64,000 nucleotides of DNA from Beijerinckiaceae bacterium (GTDB lineage: Bacteria > Pseudomonadota > Alphaproteobacteria > Rhizobiales > Beijerinckiaceae), in NCBI GenBank assembly GCA_947452455.1, contig CANGBX010000002.1, positions 248,001 to 312,000 on the forward strand, given 5' to 3'. The position numbers and the translations under genes are program-made. Positions within the stretch are counted from its first letter, which is position 1; every line of letters begins with the position of its first letter. Positions 53,429-60,744 of the stretch are shown here, piece after piece. The notes beneath the pieces are model-generated. The model did not search any database and was not told where the DNA came from. It saw only the letters and a list, made by a program, of their open reading frames with translations.

Positions 53429-53863
53429 ATGGATAAGAAAACGATCAGTGCGCTCATGGCCTGCATGCTCTTAGGTGGGTGCAGCGCTTATGACGTTGGT
53501 TTGGGTGGAGCGGCAGTGACGCCCTCTGGTCCCTATCGCGCCATCGGTTATGCCTCGACCTCAATTCAGCCCGGCCGCAATGCCGCGCAGAAACAATTGA
53601 TGGCAATCCGTGCGGCAAAGGCCGCTGCCATGCGCGAACTGGCTGAAAAGATCTATGGCGCTGATGTTGGCGCCCAGAGCTCGGTTGGCGAGGGCCGCAT
53701 CTACAATGATGTGCTGCGCATGAATGTCGAGGGTCTGGTGCGCGGTGCGCGCGTCGTGTCCATCCAGCCCATCCGCGCCGATGTCTATGAAGCTGTTCTC
53801 GAAGTTGACCCTGCGGAAGTGGCGGCCATGCGCTCCCATCCGCCCCGGTCTTTCTATCGCTAA
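53429..53863 (+). CDS. flgP: FlgP-like LPP20-family outer-membrane lipoprotein
   Basis: FlgP forms part of the outer-membrane H ring or basal disk of polar flagella in Vibrio and Campylobacter. The 144-residue product has a lipoprotein signal with lipobox LGGC (cysteine near residue 18). The LPP20-type domain follows (AQKQLMAIRAAKAAAMRELA, EKIYGADVGAQSSVGEGRIY, then RGARVVSIQPIRADVYEAVL). The flanking flgT, flgA, flgM and flgN-like genes match the Vibrio arrangement. No FlgO homologue is visible. The ATG at 53429 is behind GGAGG; an upstream frame from 53294 covers the promoter and is rejected. Confidence 0.8.
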   Translation: MDKKTISALMACMLLGGCSAYDVGLGGAAVTPSGPYRAIGYASTSIQPGRNAAQKQLMAIRAAKAAAMRELAEKIYGADVGAQSSVGEGRIYNDVLRMNVEGLVRGARVVSIQPIRADVYEAVLEVDPAEVAAMRSHPPRSFYR

Positions 53864-53872
53864 GGATTTCCG

Positions 53873-54967
53873 ATGAACGCCCGCAGCCTTCTGACTTCTG
53901 TCGCCCTGTTCGTCGCTATGACGATGCCTGCCTATGCGGGGATGCAGGTCGTGCGTGGAGAGGGCCGGGCGGTTCTATCTGGAAGTGATACGGGCTCTGC
54001 CCGGAAAGCCGCTCTCGCGGACGCGTTATATGATGCCGCAGGGCGTCTGGGGACGCGCGTCCGCGGGGCGAGCCTTCTTAATCAGGGTGTGTTGCGGGAA
54101 GAAAGCAGCGCGCTCGTCGATGGCCGGTTCAAGACCTATACAGTGGTCCAAGAGGGGCGTGAGGGTTCCGCCTATGTTGTGATCATTGAGGCAGTGGGCG
54201 AGACCGAGGGCGAGAGCTGCTCGGGCAAGCGTGCTGATCTTGATATTCGGGCAGTGACGCTGCGCGCTGCTCCTGGCATTCAGGGCTATATGCTTCGGAA
54301 TGTTCAGGAAGGTTTCTCGCGGGGTCTGGCTGTGCTGGCCGAGGGCGACTCCTTCCGCGTCACCGACCAGCGCCACCTTCCGGCCATTCGGGGCGGGGAG
54401 CGCAACAGCGCCTCCCAATATGATTACATGGCTCAATTGACGGATTCCCGCCCCCATCAGGCAGGCTATTCGGTTTCCGGCGAAATCCTTGTCGAGACGG
54501 TCCGTCGCGACAATTACGTGGCCAATATCACCGATGTGAGCGTCACGGTTGCTCTCCAGCTGAAAGACAATTTTACCGGCGCGCGGATCGGATCGATCCG
54601 CCGCTCCAAATCTTATGCAGGTCGCCGAACATTGTTTGGAATGGAACCCGCACTGATGCCGAATTCTCAGGCCCAGATCGATATGGGTGCTCTGTTCGAT
54701 GATGTGCGTGCGGAGCTTGAGGACAAGCTCGCATGCCAGCCTTTGCGTGCCGCTGTTCTGGAGTCGGATCGGGGTCAATTGACGCTCTCCGTCGGCCTCG
54801 AGCATGGTGTAAAGGAAGGTGACTATTTCCTTGTCACTACAAAGAATTCTAAAGGTGCATCGCAGATCGTGAAGATTGAAGAGGTGGGTCCTGTTCAGTC
54901 CGTAGCCCGTTCCTTGAAGCCGCAGCCGGTGGTACCCGCCAACGTGCTCGCCACTTTGATGCGATGA
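53873..54967 (+). CDS. flgT: FlgT-like flagellar H-ring assembly protein
   Basis: Periplasmic protein needed for H-ring assembly and stator retention in Vibrio. The 364-residue protein has a Sec signal peptide (cleaved after AYA near residue 22). A FlgT-N-like domain contains VVRGEGRAVLSGSDTGSARK, AALADALYDAAGRLGTRVRG and the YTVVQEGREGSAYVVIIEAV strand pair. A middle domain contains RADLDIRAVTLRAAPGIQGY and SVTVALQLKDNFTGARIGSI, and a C-terminal beta domain contains GQLTLSVGLEHGVKEGDYFL. Size and three-domain layout match FlgT. An AGGA site precedes the ATG. The call rests on architecture and context. Confidence 0.75.
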   Translation: MNARSLLTSVALFVAMTMPAYAGMQVVRGEGRAVLSGSDTGSARKAALADALYDAAGRLGTRVRGASLLNQGVLREESSALVDGRFKTYTVVQEGREGSAYVVIIEAVGETEGESCSGKRADLDIRAVTLRAAPGIQGYMLRNVQEGFSRGLAVLAEGDSFRVTDQRHLPAIRGGERNSASQYDYMAQLTDSRPHQAGYSVSGEILVETVRRDNYVANITDVSVTVALQLKDNFTGARIGSIRRSKSYAGRRTLFGMEPALMPNSQAQIDMGALFDDVRAELEDKLACQPLRAAVLESDRGQLTLSVGLEHGVKEGDYFLVTTKNSKGASQIVKIEEVGPVQSVARSLKPQPVVPANVLATLMR

Positions 54968-54975
54968 GGTCCGGT

Positions 54976-55707
54976 ATGATCCGCTCCAAGCTCCTCTCCT
55001 CGTTGATGGTTGCCGCCTTGGTCAGTCCGGCGATGGCGCAGGGCGTCGGCAAATGGGGTGCTGATGATTTGCGCAAAGCTTTGAGCGATCATTTGGTTCA
55101 GATTGGTCGCCCCGCCCCAGATCAGGCCGCCATCGGCCCGCTCGACACTCGGATGAGCGTCCCAGCCTGCGAAAAGCTCGATATTTCAACGCGTGGTGGC
55201 TCTGGAACCTCTTTTGTTCTGCGTTGTGAAGGCCCTCAGGCTTGGCAGCATGTTTTGCGGGTAGACAATCTGCCCCCCGGTCAGGTCCAGTCGGAAGTGG
55301 CTCCGGCCGCAGCGCCTGGCGGACTGTTCCGTGTCGTGGTTGCGAAAGTTGACCTGCCGGCAGGTTCAATCCTCACAGAAAAAGATTTGGAAGAGCGCTC
55401 TGTTGGCAATTCACCGGGGGCGACTGCGGTGAAAACGCTTTCGGATGCCGTGGGCCTTCGCCTGACGTCGTCCATCGGACCGGGGCTGGCCCTGACCACG
55501 CGCCATATCGCGCGGACACCGGCAATTCTTAAAGGTGAAAATATAACACTGCTCGCAAATGGTTCCGGCTTCGAGATTTCTGTCCCGGGCCGGGCTGAGC
55601 AGGACGGACATGAAGGCGACGTCATTTCGGTGCGCAATACGCGTAGCGGATCGGCTCTGAAGGGCCGCGTCGGCAAAGGAAAGATCGTCTCGGTTATCGA
55701 GATGTAA
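54976..55707 (+). CDS. flgA: P-ring assembly chaperone FlgA
   Basis: Periplasmic chaperone for FlgI polymerisation. The 243-residue protein has a Sec signal peptide (cleaved after AMA near residue 21). The N-terminal domain is FlgA-like, and the SAF domain contains VVAKVDLPAGSILTEKDLEE and RLTSSIGPGLALTTRHIART. It ends in a beta barrel (VISVRNTRSGSALKGRVGKG). The ATG at 54976 follows TGAGGT; an alternative ATG at 54964 overlaps the flgT stop. FlgI lies 19 kb away in the flgB-L operon. Confidence 0.92.
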   Translation: MIRSKLLSSLMVAALVSPAMAQGVGKWGADDLRKALSDHLVQIGRPAPDQAAIGPLDTRMSVPACEKLDISTRGGSGTSFVLRCEGPQAWQHVLRVDNLPPGQVQSEVAPAAAPGGLFRVVVAKVDLPAGSILTEKDLEERSVGNSPGATAVKTLSDAVGLRLTSSIGPGLALTTRHIARTPAILKGENITLLANGSGFEISVPGRAEQDGHEGDVISVRNTRSGSALKGRVGKGKIVSVIEM

Positions 55708-55735
55708 AATATCATCGCTGAAAGTGGTTGGGGGC

Positions 55736-55762
55736 TAAAGTTTTGGCTTTTCCAACCGTCTT
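55736..55762 (+). promoter_or_regulatory. sigma28 (FliA)-type promoter of flgM
   Basis: TAAAGTTT at 55736 and ACCGTCTT at 55755, with 15 bases between TAAA and ACCG. The stretch CCGTCTTAGG is identical to that before the unknown gene at 19719. A FliA-driven flgM gives feedback control, as known in enterobacteria. Confidence 0.78.
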
Positions 55763-55786
55763 AGGCCCTGTGAGAGGTGAAGTACC

Positions 55787-56089
55787 ATGATTGATGGCAT
55801 CCGCCAGAACCTGAGCTACCTAGAGCCCGGCGCCCGCAAAGGCGCTAAGGCTGATGGTGCAAAGACGGCATCTTCCTCCTCCGCCAGCAGCTCCACGTCT
55901 GGAGCGATCGGGGCCGAGATCGTCGAGATCAGCGCTTCGGGTCAGGCCGCCGTTGGCGCGCCGCTCGATCGCAAGAAGATCGACGACATTCGGACAGCCA
56001 TTCGCAACAATGCCTACCCGATCGACTACGACAAGCTGGCCGATTCTATGATCGAACAGCTAACGGGGGGCGGCACGGCGAAGGAGTAA
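55787..56089 (+). CDS. flgM: Anti-sigma28 factor FlgM
   Basis: FlgM holds FliA inactive until it is exported through the completed hook. The 100-residue protein has a disordered Ser/Ala-rich N-terminal half and the FlgM C-terminal sigma-binding segment (PLDRKKIDDIRTAIRNNAYP, IDYDKLADSMIEQL), matching the usual pattern in which a helix is followed by a GxYxIDxxKxAxxM motif. A FliA-type promoter and an AGAGGTGAAG site precede it. The flgN-like gene follows at 4 bases. Confidence 0.87.
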   Translation: MIDGIRQNLSYLEPGARKGAKADGAKTASSSSASSSTSGAIGAEIVEISASGQAAVGAPLDRKKIDDIRTAIRNNAYPIDYDKLADSMIEQLTGGGTAKE

Positions 56090-56093
56090 TCCC

Positions 56094-56378
56094 GTGGCGT
56101 CAGTGAGTCATGTGTCTGAATTCCTGGCTCTGCGCGAAGCCTTCGCGCAGCTCGGCCGGGCTATTGCCGTTTCCGATCTCGAAAATATCGAGGCTTCAAC
56201 CGAAGCGCTGCGGGGCTTTATGGCCCGCATGCAGGATGTGACCCCCGAGGGTCTTGACCGTGCGGCGCTCGAACAAATCGATCTTGCCAGTGCAGATGTC
56301 GCCGAGCTCCTTGCTTCGCGTCTGCGGGCCTATGACATGGCAATCGCGGCCTGGCGCGAAGCGGAGACCGACAAATGA
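56094..56378 (+). CDS. FlgN-like small helical protein
   Basis: A 94-residue all-helical acidic protein (LALREAFAQLGRAIAVSDLE, STEALRGFMARMQDVTPEGL, then SADVAELLASRLRAYDMAIA). Its size is below that of typical FlgN (about 140), but the position directly after flgM matches flgMN of gammaproteobacteria, where FlgN is the export chaperone of FlgK and FlgL. The identity is inferred from position and helical content. The start codon here is a GTG. It overlaps the next gene by four bases (ATGA). Confidence 0.6.
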   Translation: MASVSHVSEFLALREAFAQLGRAIAVSDLENIEASTEALRGFMARMQDVTPEGLDRAALEQIDLASADVAELLASRLRAYDMAIAAWREAETDK

Positions 56379-56788
56379 ATTTTTCGCTCGAAATGGCCAT
56401 GATGGCCGCTCTCTTTATCGGTGGGTTTGCCGCTCTGGCTCTGGCCATGCGCAAGCGTGAGCGCCTTCTGACCACAGTTGTCGCCCAAATGGCGTTGCGT
56501 CTCGATAAGGCCGAGCAGGAGGCCGAGCGCCAGCGCGGGGTGATGGGCAAGCTCTTTGCCCAACGCGAGCGTGATCTCGAAACCAAGATCCGCCAGACCC
56601 ATTCGGATCTGAAGCGCGTTGAAATGCAGATGCGCAGCCCCGAGCGTGAAGCCTCAGAATCCGTCGAGCTTGCGATCCAGCTCACCCGCCAAGGTGAACA
56701 TTTGGATCAGATTGTGCGCAAGACAGGGTTGCCCGCAGATATTATCGAGACGATCACAACTTTGCATTCAGCGCGTCCGCGCCACTAA
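56375..56788 (+). CDS. Membrane protein with C-terminal DUF2802-like motif
   Basis: The 137-residue protein has one N-terminal membrane helix (MAMMAALFIGGFAALALAMR), a long charged coiled coil (LRLDKAEQEAERQRGVMGKL), and a small C-terminal helix-turn-helix-like piece (VELAIQLTRQGEHLDQIVRK, TGLPADIIETITTLHSARP). The last part resembles DUF2802, found in proteins encoded near chemotaxis and flagellar genes of Pseudomonas. Function unknown. It ends the flgP-to-DUF2802 set. A GC-rich inverted repeat follows at 56815-56837, inside the end of the convergent gene and without a T-run. Confidence 0.68.
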   Translation: MNFSLEMAMMAALFIGGFAALALAMRKRERLLTTVVAQMALRLDKAEQEAERQRGVMGKLFAQRERDLETKIRQTHSDLKRVEMQMRSPEREASESVELAIQLTRQGEHLDQIVRKTGLPADIIETITTLHSARPRH

Positions 56789-56813
56789 GCAAACATGGCA
56801 ACGATTTGTGAGA

Positions 56814-57530
56814 TCAGGCCGCCGCTTCGGCGGCCTGTTGCGTTACTTCGTCGGATGGTAAAACGGGGGGCAAGCCCGCACGAACACGGCGAATTCGCTC
56901 AGCTGTGACGATTTCCAACGCTGACGCATCCGAGCCCCGCGCGATCATATAAGAACCACGTGGGACATATCCCTGGCGCTCGGAGGCTTCGCGCATCATG
57001 GATGCGCCTCCAAATAAAGCCGCAGCAACGCTGACCAGATAGGCCATGGCAATCGTCACGGGGCCTTCGATGAGGCCTACGCACCAGACCAGCGACGTGG
57101 CCGCAAGCATTTGCCAATTATGGAAGCGCGCATAGAGGAGAGGCGGGAATATCGCCCAGATGGGGGAGATGTGGTCGGGGACAAGGATGAGCTCACCCGT
57201 TGTCTGCATGCCGCCCCAATAATGAGGCCAGTTCACACCCGTAGCGATGGTCACATCTTCTAGGGGGCGCCCGGCTTCAAACGTAGCGCCTTCAATGCCT
57301 TCGCCATAACCGAGTTTGAACGCGGTTTTGCCGCGCATGATGAAGAGCAAATCCGAGCGCTTCAATGTGCCCAAGAGATCATTATCCGCAACAATCGCAT
57401 GGGGCGGATGAGCGCCGAAAGATAGAATGCAATCACCCGCCACCAGGCCGATCCGCTCAGCTGGCGTATAACGGGTGACTTTTGTCACCAGAACGACATC
57501 ATCGAATGTGCGAGTTTCGGTTTTCATCAT
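56814..57530 (-). CDS. Membrane protein with N-terminal PDZ-like segment, unknown
   Basis: Not recognised as a known flagellar protein. In the 238-residue product, residues of about 10-45 (VVLVTKVTRYTPAERIGLVA, GDCILSFGAHPP) resemble the peptide-binding strand and loop of a PDZ domain. Two hydrophobic segments follow at about 130-175 (LAATSLVWCVGLIEGPVTIA and MAYLVSVAAALFGGASM) and make a hairpin in the membrane. A charged C-terminal tail ends in an Ala/Glu run. It is 18 bases downstream of the coiled-coil gene, probably in the fliK-flhB transcription unit. A role in placing or testing flagellar membrane proteins is possible but speculative. Confidence 0.65.
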   Translation of the reverse strand: MMKTETRTFDDVVLVTKVTRYTPAERIGLVAGDCILSFGAHPPHAIVADNDLLGTLKRSDLLFIMRGKTAFKLGYGEGIEGATFEAGRPLEDVTIATGVNWPHYWGGMQTTGELILVPDHISPIWAIFPPLLYARFHNWQMLAATSLVWCVGLIEGPVTIAMAYLVSVAAALFGGASMMREASERQGYVPRGSYMIARGSDASALEIVTAERIRRVRAGLPPVLPSDEVTQQAAEAAA

Positions 57531-57548
57531 GCCATCTTTTTACGAGGA

Positions 57549-58379
57549 TTAGGGATAGCGGATCATGTCCCGTTCGCGCGCGGCTTCACGCGCACGCGCA
57601 GCCTGCGCGCGCTGTGCGGCAGTGGGCGCGGCCACGGGCTTGGGCGGTGGAGGTGGCGGGGTAACTTGCTTGGCCTGGATTTCACCAATCCGCTGCGCAA
57701 TGACTTTGTTGGCCGCCAACAGATCATCGAGATTCTTCTGCAGAGCCGCGATGGATTTGTCCGTATTATTTGCCACCGGCGCTGGCGTATTGATTTTGTT
57801 GGCGAGCGCAGCTTGGCCAACAGTGAGGCCCTGAATCGTCTTGCGCAGGTCTTCCTGCATGATTTGCGATTCTTTCAGCTGCACGGCTGAAGCTTTGATC
57901 GATTCATCAATCTTCTTACTGGCTGCAACCAGACCGTTGATCTCGCCTGCAAAGACAGTGAGTGCTTCACGATTCACTTTCGCTGTCGCGTCAAATTCAT
58001 TGAAGCCGCGTTTGTAGAAAACAAGAGCGCCAAATACGCCCCCGCTTGCAATCGTCAAAATCAGCAGGACGGCATAGATCAAAATCTTGTTGTTGCGATT
58101 GTGACCTTTGATGAGTGTTTGCACTTCACCACGCAGGCGCTGGATTTCCTGTGCTGAATCAACCGCCGTGCTTGCCGAGGCAAGCGCCAGTTCAATCGCT
58201 TCCTCAATCGGGGAACGACCGGCAGGTTTGTCATCAGTCTTTTTGGCGCTGGCCGCAGCTTCATCTTTAACTGGTTCAACAGATTCTTTTGCTTCCGCGG
58301 TTTTAGATGCGGCGGCAGATTCTGTGGCTTTATCTTCAGCCTTGTCTGTGGTTGCGGCTTTTTTCGGGGCCTTGCTCAT
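57549..58379 (-). CDS. Membrane coiled-coil protein with charged N-terminal domain, unknown
   Basis: The 276-residue protein has a Lys/Ala/Glu/Asp-rich disordered N-terminal part (about 1-105), a transmembrane helix (ILIYAVLLILTIASGGVFGA, about 120-140) and a long periplasmic coiled coil (FAGEINGLVAASKKIDESIK, then LQKNLDDLLAANKVIAQRIG). It ends in a Pro-rich segment with six prolines in a row and an Arg/Ala tail. I chose ATG 58379 behind GAGGAG; an extension to 58661 would overlap flhB and reads as non-coding. It follows flhB by 180 bases, with no promoter seen. Function unknown. Confidence 0.68.
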   Translation of the reverse strand: MSKAPKKAATTDKAEDKATESAAASKTAEAKESVEPVKDEAAASAKKTDDKPAGRSPIEEAIELALASASTAVDSAQEIQRLRGEVQTLIKGHNRNNKILIYAVLLILTIASGGVFGALVFYKRGFNEFDATAKVNREALTVFAGEINGLVAASKKIDESIKASAVQLKESQIMQEDLRKTIQGLTVGQAALANKINTPAPVANNTDKSIAALQKNLDDLLAANKVIAQRIGEIQAKQVTPPPPPPKPVAAPTAAQRAQAARAREAARERDMIRYP

Positions 58380-58560
58380 GGGGCTGCGCTCCTCTTTGGC
58401 GCGTCTGTTGCCGCGCGGCGGCTGCAGGGTTGACCGGATGATGACATGACGTCGAGCGCCGGAACGCGGTTCGACTGGAAACCAAAGGCCGTGCACGCAT
58501 AGGGGCGCGCAGGCTGATGTGTGATGCGGAAATGCTGGCAGCCAAAACACGAGACCTGTG

Positions 58561-59694
58561 TCATGGACGTTTCTCCAACTTGCGGCCATTGGCGTCGAAT
58601 CGCATCTCATCCGGCACGTCAACATTAGGCATATCGCCTTGCGCGCCAGCATTGAGAACAAAGCTCAACACGGTAGCAACGGCACGATAGAGCTCGGCTC
58701 GAATTTCACCGCCAATTTCTGTCGTGTAATAGATAGCACGTGCAAGGAGTGGCATTTCGAGTACGGGGATGCCCAGCTCTTCAGCTTTTTCGCGAATATT
58801 TTGTGCGATTTTATCTGTGCCCTTCGACAAGACTTTGGGCGCAGCACCTTCTTCAAAATCATAGCGGAGCGCGACAGCAAAATGCTCGGGGTTGACAATG
58901 ACAACCTGTGCTTCAGCCACATTGGTGACCGATTTGCGCTGCGACACTTCCTGCTGCAACTTGCGGATACGGTTTTTGACCTCGGGACTCCCTTCGGTCT
59001 GCTTCATTTCGTCTTTGACTTCCTGACGGGTCATGAGCAGTCGTTGGCGATGCTGGTACCATTGCAGGAATGCATCACCTGCGCCGATCAGCGCAATGGC
59101 GCCAACAACAATGAGCAGGGTCAGAATGAGCATGTTACCGCTTTGCTCAAGCGCCATATCAAACGGGATGAGCGAAAGGCGAAGGATGTCAGGTAAGAAA
59201 CCCTTCAATACGATGTAGCCGACCAGCCCAACGACAATGATTTTGACAATCGACTTGCCAAGCTCGATCAGTCCCTGTGTCCCGAAAATGCGACTCAAGC
59301 CCTGAATAGGCGAGAGGCGGCTGCCCTTCGGCATGATATTTTTCCAAACAAAGTGGAACCCGCCAAGGCCAATTTGAGTAGCAACAGCGGCAACCATGAT
59401 GGGAATGGCAAAAGCTAGCACGATGATAATAGCGCTGCCAAAGCGATCGGCTAAAACATGGGTGAGCGGTAAATCGCGCGCGAGCGGATTGTAGAAATCG
59501 AGCCCGAAGCTGAACGCATTGCGGATTTCTTGGTAATAATAGCGACCAAAGAAATAGAATTGCACGCAGCCGACCAATAAAACCATCGCCATGACGAGAT
59601 CACGCGAGGTCAGAATTTGTCCGTCTTCGACGGCCTGTTCAAGCCGTCGTCCGGTTGGTTCTTCTGTCTTTTCTTGGCCGGTTTCCTCGCTCAT
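58561..59694 (-). CDS. flhB: Flagellar export switch protein FlhB (NPEH variant)
   Basis: FlhB is the export-gate protein that switches substrate class from rod/hook to filament after self-cleavage. The 377-residue protein begins MSEETGQEKTEEPTGRRLEQ, has four membrane helices and the cytoplasmic domain from about residue 215. The autocleavage motif NPTH reads NPEH at residues 268-271 (VIVNPEHFAVALRYD). The asparagine and proline needed for cleavage are kept; threonine is replaced by glutamate. The C-terminal tail is slightly longer than in E. coli. It overlaps fliR by four bases. Confidence 0.95.
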   Translation of the reverse strand: MSEETGQEKTEEPTGRRLEQAVEDGQILTSRDLVMAMVLLVGCVQFYFFGRYYYQEIRNAFSFGLDFYNPLARDLPLTHVLADRFGSAIIIVLAFAIPIMVAAVATQIGLGGFHFVWKNIMPKGSRLSPIQGLSRIFGTQGLIELGKSIVKIIVVGLVGYIVLKGFLPDILRLSLIPFDMALEQSGNMLILTLLIVVGAIALIGAGDAFLQWYQHRQRLLMTRQEVKDEMKQTEGSPEVKNRIRKLQQEVSQRKSVTNVAEAQVVIVNPEHFAVALRYDFEEGAAPKVLSKGTDKIAQNIREKAEELGIPVLEMPLLARAIYYTTEIGGEIRAELYRAVATVLSFVLNAGAQGDMPNVDVPDEMRFDANGRKLEKRP

Positions 59695-60476
59695 ACGGGG
59701 ACCCCCTTGCCAAGAATGAGATCACGCACAATGACAGTCACGGTATGCAGAAGCCCTGACATGCTGTTGCCGATAGTTGGCAAGGACACGAGAAGAACAG
59801 CAAAACCCATGAAGATGGTGATCGTAAAACCGATGGAGAAAATATTCATCTGCGGCGCGACACGCGTCATGAAGCCGACGATGAGATTGGTAAGAAAAAT
59901 CAGAAAGACAACTGGAGCTGCCACCAATAGAGCCGCCGAGAACATCAATGCGCCAGCTTTCACAATGCCCAGAAACATATCTGTGTTGAAATCTGTGCTG
60001 ATCGGGATCGCTTCATAGCTTGCTGTGAGAAGACGCAGCATGACGTGATGACCTTCGGTCACCAGAAATATCATCGTCATCATAATCGACAAGAATTGCG
60101 AAATGACAGGTGATTGCGCACCTGTTTGAGGATCAACCATCGCAGCGAAACCAAGCCCCATGGCTCCAGCCATTTGTTCGCCCGCCATGTTGATGGCCGC
60201 AAATGCCAGCTGAAAGACAAGCCCGATGGCCAGGCCTAGCAAGACTTCCCGCACGATGGTCAAGATGCCGGTGGGCGAGAGAAGATCAATCTCGGGAACT
60301 TTGATGCTGCTTGCGATCGCGAGCGTGATAGCCAGCGTCAGAGCAATGCGGATGGGCAAGGAAACAGCGGTGGCTGAAAGAATGGGAGCAGCAGCAAACA
60401 TGGCGCCCATGCGCACAGCCAGTAGCATAAAAGCCACCAGCTCTTTCATAACAACATCTTGGCCCAAGAGGATCAT
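59691..60476 (-). CDS. fliR: Flagellar export protein FliR
   Basis: Inner-membrane export-gate subunit that forms the FliPQR core with FliP and FliQ. The 261-residue protein has five to six hydrophobic helices, with LAIGLVFQLAFAAINMAGEQ, AGAMGLGFAAMVDPQTGAQS and PVISQFLSIMMTMIFLVTEG as recognisable stretches. It overlaps fliQ upstream and flhB downstream by four bases each. Confidence 0.93.
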   Translation of the reverse strand: MILLGQDVVMKELVAFMLLAVRMGAMFAAAPILSATAVSLPIRIALTLAITLAIASSIKVPEIDLLSPTGILTIVREVLLGLAIGLVFQLAFAAINMAGEQMAGAMGLGFAAMVDPQTGAQSPVISQFLSIMMTMIFLVTEGHHVMLRLLTASYEAIPISTDFNTDMFLGIVKAGALMFSAALLVAAPVVFLIFLTNLIVGFMTRVAPQMNIFSIGFTITIFMGFAVLLVSLPTIGNSMSGLLHTVTVIVRDLILGKGVPV

Positions 60477-60742
60477 CGATTGACCCTCGAGACTTCTGTG
60501 AAAACGAAAGCAAAGAAACCAGAGACGGTCGAAATCATGAAAGGCGCTGAAAGAGCCAAGACCCCGACCACGATCACCAATTTTGGTACGAAAGTGAGCG
60601 TCGCTTCATTGATGGATGTTGCAGCCTGAAAAATACCGATCAGCAGGCCGATCACCAGCGAGGCCAAGAGGGCAGGGCCGATCAGGAGCAGCACGCTCAT
60701 AATCGTTTCATGGCCGACCGTGATGAATTGCTGATATTGCAT
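60473..60742 (-). CDS. fliQ: Flagellar export protein FliQ
   Basis: The 89-residue two-helix protein of the export gate. It has LLIGPALLASLVIGLLIGIF, QAATSINEATLTFVPKLVIV and a second helix, the standard FliQ pattern. It lies 2 bases after fliP and overlaps fliR. Confidence 0.94.
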   Translation of the reverse strand: MQYQQFITVGHETIMSVLLLIGPALLASLVIGLLIGIFQAATSINEATLTFVPKLVIVVGVLALSAPFMISTVSGFFAFVFTEVSRVNR

Positions 60743-60744
60743 GG

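Noticed and set aside
56815-56837. Perfect 9-bp GC-rich inverted repeat as terminator of the flgM set
   Set aside because: No T-run follows on either strand, and it lies within the last codons of the minus-strand gene, where it encodes an Ala/Glu run.
58380-58661. N-terminal extension of the membrane coiled-coil protein
   Set aside because: It would overlap flhB, is rich in Cys, His and Pro without pattern, and the ATG at 58379 has a GAGGAG site.
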